Below, in pieces: positions 54,846-64,000 of a stretch of DNA of 64,000 nucleotides. Numbering within the stretch: the stretch's first letter is position 1; every line of letters begins with the position of its first letter. Both the position numbers and the translations under genes were made by a program. Origin of the DNA: Mycolicibacterium celeriflavum (lineage in GTDB: Bacteria > Actinomycetota > Actinomycetes > Mycobacteriales > Mycobacteriaceae); assembly GCF_010731795.1 (NCBI RefSeq), contig NZ_AP022591.1, positions 1,116,001-1,180,000 of the forward strand. The letters run 5' to 3'. Below the pieces are notes generated by a model, which did not search any database, had not been told where the DNA came from, and worked only from the letters and a program-made list of their open reading frames with translations.

Positions 54846-55964
54846 ATGGCTCAGAATCCGAATCTCGCAGCCTTGTCCAACGCCGGCGTGTCGGTGTGGC
54901 TCGACGACCTGTCGCGCGACCGACTGCAAACGGGAAACCTGCAGGAGCTCATCGACACCCGCAGTGTGGTAGGGGTGACGACGAACCCGTCGATCTTCCA
55001 GGCCGCGCTGTCGAAGGGCACGGCGTACGACGCGCAGGTCAAGGAACTGGCCGAGCGCGGCGCCGACGTGGACGCCACGGTGCGCACGGTCACCACCGAC
55101 GACGTGCGCAACGCCTGTGACGTGCTGGCCAAGCAGTACGAACTGTCTGAGGGCGTCGACGGCCGGGTGTCGATCGAGGTCGACCCGCGGGTCGCGCACG
55201 ACACGGACAAGACGATCCTGCAGGCGATCGAGCTGTGGAAGATCGTCGATCGGCCCAACCTGCTGATCAAGATTCCCGCCACGATGGCGGGTCTGCCCGC
55301 GATCACGGCGGTGATCGCAGAAGGCATTTCGGTCAACGTGACGCTCATCTTCTCCGTCGAGCGCCACCGGCTGGTGATGGACGCGTATCTGGCGGGTTTG
55401 GAGAAGGCCAAGGAGGCCGGGCACGACCTGTCCAAGATCCATTCCGTCGCTTCGTTCTTCGTGTCCCGGGTGGACACCGAGATCGACAAGCGGCTCGACA
55501 AGATCGGGTCTGAAGACGCGCTGGGATTGCGCGGCAAGGCCGGGGTGGCCAACGCGCGGCTCGCTTACGCGGCCTACGAAGAGGTTTTCGTCGGCGGCTC
55601 GCGCTACGAGGCGTTGAAGGCCGACGGCGCCCGTGTCCAGCGTCCGCTGTGGGCATCGACCGGCGTGAAGAACCCGGACTACTCCGACACGCTGTATGTC
55701 ACCGAGCTGGTCGCCCCGAACACGGTGAACACCATGCCGGAGAAGACGATCGACGCGGTCGCCGACCACGGCGTGGTCACCGGCGACACCGTGACCGGTA
55801 CGGCCGACGAATCACAGGCGCTGTTCGACGAGCTTTCGTCGGTCGGAATCGACCTGCCCGACGTGTTCCGGCTGCTCGAAGACGAAGGCGTGGAGAAATT
55901 CGAGAAGTCGTGGCTCGAGTTGCTCGAGGCGACGCAGGATCAGCTCGACGCCAGCAAGAAATGA
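54846..55964 (+). CDS. tal: Transaldolase
   Basis: Transfers a dihydroxyacetone unit in the pentose phosphate pathway. 372 residues, actinobacterial type with family segments [16 protein letters not shown] and the Schiff-base lysine Lys142 in [12 protein letters not shown] with GAAAGG upstream, 18 bases after tkt. Overlaps zwf by 4 bases (ATGA). Confidence 0.97.
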   Translation: MAQNPNLAALSNAGVSVWLDDLSRDRLQTGNLQELIDTRSVVGVTTNPSIFQAALSKGTAYDAQVKELAERGADVDATVRTVTTDDVRNACDVLAKQYELSEGVDGRVSIEVDPRVAHDTDKTILQAIELWKIVDRPNLLIKIPATMAGLPAITAVIAEGISVNVTLIFSVERHRLVMDAYLAGLEKAKEAGHDLSKIHSVASFFVSRVDTEIDKRLDKIGSEDALGLRGKAGVANARLAYAAYEEVFVGGSRYEALKADGARVQRPLWASTGVKNPDYSDTLYVTELVAPNTVNTMPEKTIDAVADHGVVTGDTVTGTADESQALFDELSSVGIDLPDVFRLLEDEGVEKFEKSWLELLEATQDQLDASKK

Positions 55965-57487
55965 CCGGCTGGGTCAATCCGCTGCGCGACAAGCGCGACA
56001 AGCGGATGCCGCGCATCGCAGGGCCGTGCGGCATCGTGATCTTCGGTGTCACCGGCGATCTGTCGCGCAAGAAGCTGATGCCCGCGATCTACGACCTCGC
56101 GAACCGCGGCCTGCTGCCGGCTTCGTTCTCGCTCGTCGGATTCGCCCGACGGGACTGGGCGGACGAGGACTTCGGTCAGGTCGTCTACGAGGCGGTCAAG
56201 AAGCACGCCCGCACGCCGTTCCGCCAGGAGGTGTGGGACCGGCTCGCCGAGGGTTTCCGGTTCGTTCAGGGCACCTTCGACGACGACGCGGCGTTCGCCC
56301 GACTCGCCGAGACGCTCGAGAAACTCGATGCCGAGCGCGGGACGGGCGGCAACCACGCGTTCTACCTGTCCATTCCGCCCAAGGCGTTCCAACAAGTCTG
56401 CGAGCAGCTGCAGAAGTCCGGGCTGGCCCGGCCGCAGGAGGGCCGCTGGAGCCGGGTGGTGATCGAGAAGCCGTTCGGCCACGACCTGCAGAGCGCCCGC
56501 GAACTCAACGCGGTGGTCAACAGCGTGTTCCCCGAGGAGTCGGTGTTCCGCATTGACCACTACCTCGGCAAGGAGACCGTCCAGAACATCCTCGCGCTGC
56601 GTTTCGCCAACGAGTTCTACGAGCCCATCTGGAACAACAACTACGTCGACAGCGTGCAGATCACGATGGCCGAGGACATCGGGCTCGGCGGTCGCGCAGG
56701 GTATTACGACGGGGTCGGGGCGGCGCGCGACGTCATCCAGAACCATCTGCTGCAACTGCTGGCTCTAACCGCGATGGAGGAGCCGGCCAGCTTCGGGCCG
56801 CACGAACTGCAGGCCGAGAAGATCAAGGTACTTTCCGCCACGCAAGCCGTTCAGCCTTTCGATCAGACGACGGCGCGAGGACAGTACGCGGCGGGTTGGC
56901 AGGGCAGTGAGAAAGTGGTCGGCCTGCTCGAGGAGGAAGGCTTCTCGAAGGATTCGACGACCGAGACGTACGCGGCCATCATGCTGGACGTCGACACCAG
57001 GCGGTGGGCCGGTGTGCCGTTCTTCTTGCGCACCGGAAAGCGGTTGGGCCGCAGGGTGACCGAGATCGCGCTGATCTTCAAGCGGGCGCCGCATCTGCCG
57101 TTCGACAAGACCATGACCGAGGAGCTGGGCCAGAACGCGTTGGTGATCCGGGTACAGCCCGACGAGGGGATCACCACCCGGTTCGGCTCGAAGGTGCCGG
57201 GCACCGCCATGGAGGTCCGAGACGTCAACATGGACTTCTCTTACGGTTCGGCGTTCGCGGAGGACTCCCCCGAGGCCTACGAAAGACTCATCCTCGACGT
57301 GCTGTTCGGCGAGCCATCGCTGTTCCCCGTGAACAGGGAGGTCGAATTGTCCTGGGAAATCCTCGATCCGGTCCTGGACTACTGGGCGACACACGGCAAA
57401 CCCGAGGCGTACGAGGCAGGCACCTGGGGGCCGGCGTCGGCCGACGAGATGTTGCATCGGGTCGGCCGGGAATGGAGGCGGCCGTGA
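55961..57487 (+). CDS. zwf: Glucose-6-phosphate 1-dehydrogenase
   Basis: First oxidative step of the pentose phosphate pathway, producing NADPH. 508 residues; nucleotide motif [11 protein letters not shown] at ~28-38, active-site RIDHYLGKE at ~198-206, then [20 protein letters not shown] at 55961 overlaps the tal stop. Counterpart: zwf2 (Rv1447c). GTGA overlap with opcA. Confidence 0.98.
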   Translation: MTGWVNPLRDKRDKRMPRIAGPCGIVIFGVTGDLSRKKLMPAIYDLANRGLLPASFSLVGFARRDWADEDFGQVVYEAVKKHARTPFRQEVWDRLAEGFRFVQGTFDDDAAFARLAETLEKLDAERGTGGNHAFYLSIPPKAFQQVCEQLQKSGLARPQEGRWSRVVIEKPFGHDLQSARELNAVVNSVFPEESVFRIDHYLGKETVQNILALRFANEFYEPIWNNNYVDSVQITMAEDIGLGGRAGYYDGVGAARDVIQNHLLQLLALTAMEEPASFGPHELQAEKIKVLSATQAVQPFDQTTARGQYAAGWQGSEKVVGLLEEEGFSKDSTTETYAAIMLDVDTRRWAGVPFFLRTGKRLGRRVTEIALIFKRAPHLPFDKTMTEELGQNALVIRVQPDEGITTRFGSKVPGTAMEVRDVNMDFSYGSAFAEDSPEAYERLILDVLFGEPSLFPVNREVELSWEILDPVLDYWATHGKPEAYEAGTWGPASADEMLHRVGREWRRP

Positions 57488-58395
57488 TTGTCGATCTGCC
57501 GGATACCACGACCAACGACATCAACAAGAAGATCACCGGCCTGCGCGAAGAGGGCGGTGCGATCACGTTGAGCCGCGTCCTCACCTTGGTGATCTCACTG
57601 GATTCCGATGATCTGCTGGAAGATTCGATCGAGGCGGCCAACTTCGCCAGCCGTGAGCATCCCTGCCGCGTGATCGTCGTCGTGCCAGGCGACCGGGGCG
57701 ACGCGGAATCCCGGCTCGATGCACAGCTGCGCGTCGGCGGTGACGCCGGCGCGGGTGAAGTCGTCGCGCTGCGTTTGCACGGCGAGCTCGCCGACCATCC
57801 TTCCAGCGTGGTGCTGCCGTTCCTGCTTCCCGACACCCCGGTCGTGGCCTGGTGGCCGGCGGGCGGGCCGGATGTTCCGGCGAAGGATCCGTTGGGGCGG
57901 TTGGCGATTCGACGGATCACCAACGCGACGCAGTGCGGAGATCCGATGGCCGCGATCAAGGGTCGGCTGGAGGGCTACACCGCGGGCGACACCGACCTGG
58001 CCTGGGCGCGCATCACGTACTGGCGCGCGCTGCTGGCGGCCGCGGTCGATCAGGAACCCCACGAGCCGATCACGTCGGCGCTGGTGTCAGGCTTGCGAGA
58101 AGAACCGTCCCTCGATGTCCTGGCGGGCTGGCTGGCCGCCAGAATCGACGGTCCGGTGCAGCGAGAGGTCGGCGAGCTGAAAGTGGAACTGGTGCGCGGC
58201 GGCGAGACGATCACGCTGAGGCGGCCTCAGAAGGGTGTCACCGCGACGCTGAGCCGCACCAGCCGACCGGAAGCGCGAATTCCGTTGGCCCGCCGCGAGA
58301 CCAAGGAATGCCTCGCCGAGGACCTGCGCAGACTCGATGCCGACGAGATCTATCACGAAGCCCTGCAGGGCATCGAGAAGGTGCAGTACGCATGA
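57484..58395 (+). CDS. opcA: Glucose-6-phosphate dehydrogenase assembly protein OpcA
   Basis: A 303-residue partner needed for G6P dehydrogenase activity in actinobacteria and cyanobacteria. [40 protein letters not shown] and [10 protein letters not shown] are typical. The GTG at 57484 follows a perfect GGAGG and overlaps the zwf stop; an ATG four codons upstream lies on that ribosome site and is rejected. Overlaps pgl by 4 bases. Confidence 0.95.
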   Translation: MIVDLPDTTTNDINKKITGLREEGGAITLSRVLTLVISLDSDDLLEDSIEAANFASREHPCRVIVVVPGDRGDAESRLDAQLRVGGDAGAGEVVALRLHGELADHPSSVVLPFLLPDTPVVAWWPAGGPDVPAKDPLGRLAIRRITNATQCGDPMAAIKGRLEGYTAGDTDLAWARITYWRALLAAAVDQEPHEPITSALVSGLREEPSLDVLAGWLAARIDGPVQREVGELKVELVRGGETITLRRPQKGVTATLSRTSRPEARIPLARRETKECLAEDLRRLDADEIYHEALQGIEKVQYA

Positions 58396-59129
58396 GCCCG
58401 ACCATCGAGCGGTATCCGGACGCGGCAGCACTGGTGGCCGCCGCAGGCGATCGGCTTGTCGCCGCTATCGTCGACGCGATCGACAAGCGGGGCATGGCGC
58501 ACATCGTTTTGACCGGTGGTGGCACCGGCATAAACCTGTTGAAACGCGTCGCCGAGCACAGCGACGGCATCGACTGGGCGAAGGTCCATCTCTACTGGGG
58601 CGATGACCGCTTCGTGCCCGAGGACGACGACGAGCGCAACTACAAGCAGACCCGCGAGGCGCTGCTGGACCGGGTGGACATCCCGAACGACAACGTGCAC
58701 CCGATGGCCGCCAGCGGCGCGCAGTTCGGCGATGACCTAGACGCCGCCGCCGCCGACTACGCGCGCGTGCTGGCCGCCAACGCCGACGACGGCGAGCCGA
58801 CGCCCGACTTCGACGTGCACCTGCTGGGCATGGGCGGTGAGGGACACGTCAATTCGCTGTTCCCCCATACCTCTGCGGTCCGCGAGACGGAGCGGCTCGT
58901 CGTCGGCGTCGTCGACTCGCCCAAGCCGCCACCGCGTCGAATCACGTTGACGTTGCCTGCGGTTCGACGGTCACGGGAGGTGTGGCTGGTTGTCTCCGGC
59001 GAGGGAAAGGCCGACGCCGTCGCAGCTGCGGTCGGCGGTGCGGACGCCGACGACGTGCCGGCGGCGGGTGCGGCGGGCCGTGAAGCGACCGTCTGGCTGC
59101 TCGACGAGGCGGCCGCAAGCAAGCTCTGA
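58392..59129 (+). CDS. pgl: 6-phosphogluconolactonase
   Basis: Hydrolyses 6-phosphogluconolactone. 245 residues with [36 protein letters not shown] and the catalytic-histidine block [18 protein letters not shown] at 58392 overlaps opcA (ATGA). Last gene of the pentose phosphate operon. Counterpart: devB (Rv1445c). Confidence 0.96.
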   Translation: MSPTIERYPDAAALVAAAGDRLVAAIVDAIDKRGMAHIVLTGGGTGINLLKRVAEHSDGIDWAKVHLYWGDDRFVPEDDDERNYKQTREALLDRVDIPNDNVHPMAASGAQFGDDLDAAAADYARVLAANADDGEPTPDFDVHLLGMGGEGHVNSLFPHTSAVRETERLVVGVVDSPKPPPRRITLTLPAVRRSREVWLVVSGEGKADAVAAAVGGADADDVPAAGAAGREATVWLLDEAAASKL

Positions 59130-59130
59130 T

Positions 59131-59523
59131 TCCCATCCGTCGAATCTCAAACTGCTGTGCGTGTTTCACCATCTGCTGAAGACGTTTTGGTGCGGCGCTG
59201 ACGGGTGGTCCGATCGCCAAGGTGCAGACGGTACGGTCGTGTGGACGGCGCCCAATGGGCAGACCTACACCACCACTCCAGGTGGTGCTGAGTTCTTCGA
59301 ACAGCTGGGACGACCCACCGGCGAGGTCTTGCCGGCGCCGCCTACGTGTGGGCCGCTCGACATTCATCGCGGTGCGATGATGCCCATACGTAGACGCACC
59401 CGCGCCGAAGACAAGGCCTACCGCATCGCTCTGGAACGACAACACAACGCCGCGCGCCTCCGTCGCATCCAACTTCTGCTCGCCGAGAGGCTTTCCCGGG
59501 ACGACGAACCACCGCCGTTCTGA
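59131..59523 (+). pseudogene. 3' remnant of a DUF222/HNH endonuclease (13E12-repeat family) gene
   Basis: An open frame begins abruptly after the pgl stop, without start codon or ribosome site, and runs to TGA at 59523. Its ~130 residues match the tail of mycobacterial 13E12-repeat (DUF222 plus HNH) proteins: HPSNLKLLCVFHHLLKTFW, where the HNH histidines lie, then DGTVVWTAPNGQTYTTTPGG, a basic stretch (RRRTRAEDKAYRIALERQ) and the end DEPPPF. The DUF222 domain and most of the HNH core are missing. The breakpoint lies at the pgl 3' end, so an old insertion or recombination there is likely. Probably not expressed. Confidence 0.75.
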
Positions 59524-59736
59524 CATACCGTCACCCGTGAGAGTCCGTCCGAATGTCGCGGCAACCGTCACGGAATCCAGCGTCGTAGTCGACGCTTCCG
59601 ATCATCGGTTTCGACGGCGGCGTGATGCTGCGCGGATCTACCGCGCATTGCCGCGACGTGGTTTCTCGTTGGCTCACACCTATTCAGACGCAGGGTTCTG
59701 CCCAGCGGTTCCACGGCGGCGGTCATACTGATCGTC
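59524..59736. other. Intergenic gap before the Rv1444c-like gene
   Basis: 213 bases with no convincing gene. It should contain the promoter of the following gene; only a weak -10-like CATACT near 59726 was seen. Confidence 0.4.
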
Positions 59737-60108
59737 ATGGCAGACAAAGGTGGCAGGCCGGTGCGCACGGGGCCGGAACGGATCAGGAAGCTCGCGCAGG
59801 CGGCGCTCAACGCCGACGTCACCGTCGAACAGGTCGACACGATCCTGGAGGGGCTGAGCGAAACCCTAGAGGACCTGAACAGTTCCACCGCCAACCTCGA
59901 TACCACGCTCGAGCGGTTCAACGAGACGATCAACCAGATCAACCAGCTCGCCCCGCGGCTCAACGCGGTGGTGGACCGCATGGAGGGCATAGTCGACCGG
60001 GTCGAGCGAATCGTCGGCCTCGGTGAATCGGTGATCTCGCCGCTGGCCGCCACCGAGCAGGCGGTGAGAGGAGCCGTGAACAAGGTGCGCAAGTCGGCCG
60101 GTCTCTAA
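59737..60108 (+). CDS. Conserved hypothetical coiled-coil protein (Rv1444c-like)
   Basis: A 123-residue soluble protein. Residues ~30-100 are a long amphipathic helix with heptad character (VEQVDTILEGLSETLEDLNS, LDTTLERFNETINQINQL, VVDRMEGIVDRVERIV). It matches M. tuberculosis Rv1444c in position after the pentose phosphate operon. Phasin- or apolipoprotein-like folding is possible but not shown. ATG at 59737. Converges on the SDR gene, 45 bases away. Confidence 0.85.
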   Translation: MADKGGRPVRTGPERIRKLAQAALNADVTVEQVDTILEGLSETLEDLNSSTANLDTTLERFNETINQINQLAPRLNAVVDRMEGIVDRVERIVGLGESVISPLAATEQAVRGAVNKVRKSAGL

Positions 60109-60153
60109 CGGGCTGCCGGCCGGTGAGTTCGTGCGCTTCACGCACGGTAATGT

Positions 60154-60957
60154 TCAGACGAAATCGGAACCGCCGTCTACGTTGACGGTGGCTCCGGTGA
60201 CGTAGCCATTACGGCGCGACGCCAGATAGGCGGTGATGGAGGCGATCTCCTCCGGCAGACCCGCGCGGCCGAGATCGCACGGTTGACCGAAATTGTTGTC
60301 GATCCAGGTCATCACGTCGGTGGGATCTGCGGCGTCCAGACCGTCGGCGGCGAGGATGTCTTTGAGCACTTCGGTGAAGCTAGCCGTGACTATGGTGCCC
60401 GGGCAGATGCAGTTCACCAGAATTCCGTCTTTGGCAAGGCTTTTCGACAGATTCTTGGTGATACTGCTCAAGGCCGCCTTCGAGGCGGTATAGGCGACAA
60501 TGCGCGGGTTCTGGCGCTGTATCGAGTGGGCGGACAGCGTGACGATTCTGGCCCATTCCGCCGCTCGCAACATCGGTAGCGCCGCACGGATCGAACGCAC
60601 GCCGGACATGGTCCCCAGCTTGAACGTTTCGTCCCATTGAGAGTCCGTCATCTCCTCGAAATATCCGTCGCCGGGGCCGATGGTGTGAACCAAACTGTTG
60701 ACTGCACCCCACCGCTTCCCAACGATGTCGAAGCCGGCGACGATCGATTGCGCGTCGGACATGTCGACGCTGATCCCGATCGCGTCAGGCGAACCGGCGG
60801 CACGAAGAGTTTGTACCGTGTCATCGAGGGCTGCTGCGCCTCTGGCCATCACAGCGACTTTGGCGCCTTCTTCGGCCAGCGTCGTGGCGATGGCGAGTCC
60901 CATCCCCTTACTGCCACCCGTCACGACAGCGGTCGATCCTGCGAGTCCCAAGTCCAT
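60154..60957 (-). CDS. Short-chain dehydrogenase/reductase
   Basis: A 267-residue classical SDR. Cofactor motif VVTGGSKGMGLA, active-site Ser in SAHSIQRQ and YTASK; C-terminal GATVNVDGGSDFV. The acidic residue after the second strand is replaced by MARG, hinting at NADP preference. The substrate is unknown. Last gene of the DUF1214-sulfotransferase-TetR-SDR run, 4 bases after the TetR gene. It resembles Rv3530c in its neighbourhood. Confidence 0.92.
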   Translation of the reverse strand: MDLGLAGSTAVVTGGSKGMGLAIATTLAEEGAKVAVMARGAAALDDTVQTLRAAGSPDAIGISVDMSDAQSIVAGFDIVGKRWGAVNSLVHTIGPGDGYFEEMTDSQWDETFKLGTMSGVRSIRAALPMLRAAEWARIVTLSAHSIQRQNPRIVAYTASKAALSSITKNLSKSLAKDGILVNCICPGTIVTASFTEVLKDILAADGLDAADPTDVMTWIDNNFGQPCDLGRAGLPEEIASITAYLASRRNGYVTGATVNVDGGSDFV

Positions 60958-60961
60958 TGCT

Positions 60962-61597
60962 TCACCCTCCGCCGGAGAACGTGATGCCGAGTCCGCGCAT
61001 GCAGAACCGCATCACCTGTTCGCGTACATGACGCCGATCGCACTCACCAGTGGCCCACTGCCGTTCGACATTCGCCCAGATCACGCCGTGGATCGAGAGG
61101 GCATCCGCGGTCGGGGCGGCATCGGGGAACAGGCCCAGAGCGCGTCCTGTTTCGAGTTGTTCGATCAGCGGTTTGAGGATCTCGCGGTACGCGTCACCGA
61201 TCAACTGGGGTGCCGCGAACATCTGCGTCTGCGCCTCCAACGACATCTGCCGCAAGTCCGATCGGATCCGGTCGTTGAACGCCATGTCCAGGCGGCCGTC
61301 GATCCAGGCCACCACCGCCTCGGCCGGCGACGACGCGCCGGCCATTTTGCGCTTCAGCCTGCGGGTCTCCGATCGCGCCATCCGAAGGAAAGCAGCAGAC
61401 ACCAAGGCGTCTTTTGAGTCGAAATGTCGGTAGAACGCGCGGGTACTGAGCGCAGAGCGCTCGAGCACATGCGAGACGTTGACCGCCCCGACCCCCTCGG
61501 TGCGGATGATGTCGATGGCCGCGCTGACAAGCGCGTCGCGGATCGCGGGATCAGGGTCCAGCTTCTTGCGCCTTCGCTTGGCGACGGTATCCCTCAT
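60962..61597 (-). CDS. TetR-family transcriptional regulator
   Basis: A 211-residue repressor with HTH at ~25-60 (DIIRTEGVGAVNVSHVLERS, ALSTRAFYRHFDSKDALV). The N-terminus is very basic (AKRRRKKLDPDP). ATG at 61597 overlaps the sulfotransferase stop (ATGA). It sits inside the operon it probably controls; ligand unknown. Confidence 0.9.
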   Translation of the reverse strand: MRDTVAKRRRKKLDPDPAIRDALVSAAIDIIRTEGVGAVNVSHVLERSALSTRAFYRHFDSKDALVSAAFLRMARSETRRLKRKMAGASSPAEAVVAWIDGRLDMAFNDRIRSDLRQMSLEAQTQMFAAPQLIGDAYREILKPLIEQLETGRALGLFPDAAPTADALSIHGVIWANVERQWATGECDRRHVREQVMRFCMRGLGITFSGGG

Positions 61598-62739
61598 GCG
61601 GTGGCGTCGTAGGCAGCAAGGTATTCACCGAAGGACTCACGCACCTGACCGGTCGTGAGCCCGTAGTCAGCGAGGTCGTAGATGTGCTCTCCCCGCGAAC
61701 CCGGTCGGTGCTCATCCGCCCATTGCCGTACCCGGCGGCGGGCCTCTTCGGTGAAGGCGAGATCGAGGTGGCGGTAGCAGTCGTCGAGGGTACCGATCGG
61801 ATCGGCGTTGAGGTCGGCAAACGACACGTCGACGAAGCGGTCGTCGCCGAGTCGCTTGCGGAAATCCATCGCTCGCCGAACACCTTCGGACCAGCATTCC
61901 AGTTGCTCGGCGCCCAATTCGACAGGGTCGTCACGATCGCTGCTCCAACTGCGGACGTATTGGATCAGGCTGCACACCGACGCCAGCACCTTGGCCGGAT
62001 CACGATGGCTCCACAGGAATTTCGCGTTGGGGTAAGCCTCGACAAGCGCATCGAGTGCGAACATGTGCACTGGCGTGCGCAGATGCCACAGGGTCGGCGG
62101 GCAGTGCCACTGAAGGAGCTTGAGCACCTGCCGGTGGAAGAGGTAGGTCTCGCGCATGTCGCAGTGGAGCAACCATCGAAGGTAAGCCGGGACCCGAACC
62201 ACACCGTCGAAGTGGAAGGTTCGAAAACTCATGCCCATCAAGTCCTGGCATTCGGTCGCGGCCTGCGGTTCGGAATTCATCATCGACCTCATGCGGGGGA
62301 ACATGCTGTTCATCATCGCGATCCCCTCTGCGGCCTGGGCAATTCGCGGATCTTCGTGCTGCGTGGCGGCCTCCGGTGGCGGCGTGCACGCTTGTGACTC
62401 CCACAGCCTCAGCGACCGGAACTGGGGATCGCTGGCCACGAGTTGGCTCAATGCCGTGGTGCCGGTGCGCGGTAGTCCGATCACGAAGACGGGTCCTCCG
62501 ATGACCTCATCGTCGATCTCCGGATGCTGCTTGTAGGTCTCGATGATTCGCAGCCGCTGGATGAGCGCGTTGCTGATCGTCGCGTGCTGGATGACGCGAC
62601 CCATGTCGTTCAGATCAGCCTCGGTGTTCAAGGCCTCGACGGTGCGTTCGAGGCCCTCGCGATAATAGGAGGACCCGAAGTCGCTCAGACCGATGGCGGC
62701 GCGGGCACCGTCTTCGAGTTCTTCCACCGTGAACGTCAT
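61594..62739 (-). CDS. Sulfotransferase-family protein
   Basis: A 381-residue protein with the PAPS-binding P-loop GLPRTGTTALSQLV and the 3'-phosphate segment FLWSHRDPAKVLASVCSL. It resembles the mycobacterial Rv3529c-type sulfotransferases. Acceptor unknown. The ATG at 62739 follows AGGAGA; the longer frame lies over the DUF1214 gene and is rejected. Overlaps DUF1214 by 4 bases. Confidence 0.92.
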   Translation of the reverse strand: MTFTVEELEDGARAAIGLSDFGSSYYREGLERTVEALNTEADLNDMGRVIQHATISNALIQRLRIIETYKQHPEIDDEVIGGPVFVIGLPRTGTTALSQLVASDPQFRSLRLWESQACTPPPEAATQHEDPRIAQAAEGIAMMNSMFPRMRSMMNSEPQAATECQDLMGMSFRTFHFDGVVRVPAYLRWLLHCDMRETYLFHRQVLKLLQWHCPPTLWHLRTPVHMFALDALVEAYPNAKFLWSHRDPAKVLASVCSLIQYVRSWSSDRDDPVELGAEQLECWSEGVRRAMDFRKRLGDDRFVDVSFADLNADPIGTLDDCYRHLDLAFTEEARRRVRQWADEHRPGSRGEHIYDLADYGLTTGQVRESFGEYLAAYDATA

Positions 62740-63971
62740 GCGGAGAATCTCCTGTGAACCGCACGCCGACGTGCCGCGACCGTGGCTGCTCGCTGTTCGG
62801 CGGAGACCATCGCCGTATCGGCAGGAAGTACTGACGGCACATCGGTGACCTTCACCACGCGAGTGGCCGGCGTGGGGGCCGTCGCCGTTCGCACACACCG
62901 CAAGATCATGGCGCCGTTGCTGTGTCCCGCTGTATCAAGCCAATTGGCGACGCCGGGATCGCGTGAGCTGATCACTACACGCACCAGCCCATCGCTGTCG
63001 ACCGTAGCCTGATGCGCATTGAGACTGGATTGATGACGGCCGTAGTGGATGGTCTCCCACCACTGATTTCCCAGCGAAAAACTCCAATAGATGCCGTCGG
63101 GAGGCTCGACCTCGAGGATCAACGCCTCATCGGGTTCGAGTTCGTAGCGCCCGATGACCGGACGGTTCTCCGCAGCGGCACCGATCTCGGTGCGGTCGAT
63201 GGCCGGCATGAAGCCGTTGCGCGGCGGACCGGCGTTGAACTCCAGGAAGAATCGTACGTTTTCGTGAACGAAGTCACCCAGAGCCCGGATCTGTTGTGCC
63301 ACAGCTATATCGGATATCGACACCCGGTGGTGCCGATTGATTTCATCGCCGATGCGTTCGATCTGCAGCGAAGACGGCTCTTCCGCGTCCCAGTCGTAGA
63401 AGAAATGTCGCACCACCAACGTCGGATTCTCGCCCTCGAGGCGAAGCCAGTTTCCCACCTGCTCGTCAGCCGACAGCACCACTTCGAAGTCACCGTCCGG
63501 ACCGACCTCGAGGTCGTCGACCAGGCAGTTGGCGGTCGATGCGATCCCGTTCATGGTCTGCAGTCCGACGTATCGGGCTGTGCCCCGGTTACCGAAGAGT
63601 CGGTACGTTTCACCGCCTTGCAGGGTGGCACGCAGGTAAATGCAGTCGGGGCATTCCATACCCCAGGTGAGAATGTCGTCGGTACTTGTACGGGACACCG
63701 CGAGAAGCGGGTCGGGATCGGCCCGCAGTGCCTCGTCGATTCCGACCGCCAGTAGCACCAACAGGTGCCTCATACCCGACGCGTAGTCGACGCGGTTGCC
63801 GTTGGTTGCGTTGGATGCGACGAGGCTTCCGACTGCGGTCAACTGGTCCAGCAGATGCGACCACGCGGCCTGCATATCGGAATCGCCGTTGGTGGAGAAC
63901 GCCGCCTCGGCGACGGAGAACGGCAGCCACGCCATCGGGTTTCGGCTGGTCACGACAGTTTCTCCGCTCAT
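62736..63971 (-). CDS. DUF1214-domain protein
   Basis: A 411-residue protein of unknown function related to Rv3531c-type proteins. The C-terminal DUF1214 region carries EPPDGIYWSFSLGNQWWE and VISSRDPGVANWLDTAGHSN, typical of the family. No signal peptide is seen. Its neighbours (sulfotransferase, TetR, SDR) all overlap or nearly touch, indicating one transcript starting here. ATG at 63971; only 29 bases of upstream sequence are in the window. Confidence 0.88.
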   Translation of the reverse strand: MSGETVVTSRNPMAWLPFSVAEAAFSTNGDSDMQAAWSHLLDQLTAVGSLVASNATNGNRVDYASGMRHLLVLLAVGIDEALRADPDPLLAVSRTSTDDILTWGMECPDCIYLRATLQGGETYRLFGNRGTARYVGLQTMNGIASTANCLVDDLEVGPDGDFEVVLSADEQVGNWLRLEGENPTLVVRHFFYDWDAEEPSSLQIERIGDEINRHHRVSISDIAVAQQIRALGDFVHENVRFFLEFNAGPPRNGFMPAIDRTEIGAAAENRPVIGRYELEPDEALILEVEPPDGIYWSFSLGNQWWETIHYGRHQSSLNAHQATVDSDGLVRVVISSRDPGVANWLDTAGHSNGAMILRCVRTATAPTPATRVVKVTDVPSVLPADTAMVSAEQRAATVAARRRAVHRRFSA

Positions 63972-64000
63972 CGAAACGCACGCTTAACTGAAAATCATAT

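Noticed and set aside
53997..55769. 590-residue minus-strand frame across tkt and tal
   Set aside because: Antisense shadow of two clearly identified enzymes; no recognisable domain.

Overview
The window is a 64 kb piece of a high-GC actinobacterial chromosome. Gene content and order point to a mycobacterium, probably an environmental Mycolicibacterium-like species. Read from right to left, long blocks follow the M. tuberculosis order from about Rv1444c (59.7 kb) up to lipL/Rv1497 (12.3 kb). A second block then matches ileS-dinX-ansA-lspA-rluD-dnaE1 (10.1 kb down to 0). Species assignment is inference from protein similarity recalled by eye; no search was run.

Layout. 0-10.4 kb: 5' end of dnaE1, a small membrane protein, a TetR regulator, RarD-like permease, RluA-family pseudouridine synthase, lspA, ansA, a secreted protein, dinX, an S4 protein and ileS behind a T-box riboswitch. 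10.4-12.3 kb: accessory stretch with an orphan condensation-domain-like protein facing a small DNA-binding protein plus membrane protein pair; two inverted-repeat candidate operators lie between them. 12.3-18.7 kb: lipL and the methylmalonyl-CoA mutase operon mutA-mutB-meaB. 18.8-24.7 kb: TVP38-like protein, QmcA/NfeD pair, ferrochelatase, and the FAS-II genes mabA-inhA. 24.9-31.3 kb: ripA-ripB-moxR-DUF58-VWA-VWA, where the VWA gene is tandemly duplicated. 31.6-38.9 kb: Rv1476-like protein, acn-acnR with a clear AcnR operator, Rv1473A-like protein, ABC-F ATPase, echA12 and thioredoxin. 39-45.2 kb: SUF Fe-S operon sufR-B-D-C-S-U-T, with an intein-free SufB and a candidate SufR operator over the sufR start. 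45.3-52.6 kb: mptB, an ABC exporter, ctaA, an ATP-grasp protein, qor and ctaB. 52.7-59.1 kb: pentose phosphate operon tkt-tal-zwf-opcA-pgl. 59.1-64 kb: a 3' remnant of a DUF222/HNH (13E12-type) gene, an Rv1444c-like protein, and a tightly overlapping operon DUF1214-sulfotransferase-TetR-SDR resembling M. tuberculosis Rv3529c-Rv3531c.

Most of the window is conserved core metabolism: mycolic acid synthesis, cell separation, Fe-S assembly, heme A/cytochrome oxidase maturation, propionate metabolism and NADPH supply. No tRNA, rRNA, CRISPR array, insertion sequence or prophage was seen. The most interesting signals are regulatory: the ileS T-box with a duplicated 14-base segment, inverted repeats at the HTH-membrane pair, the AcnR and SufR operators, repeated GTCACA words before ripA, and three convergent gene pairs whose stop codons share one CTAG.
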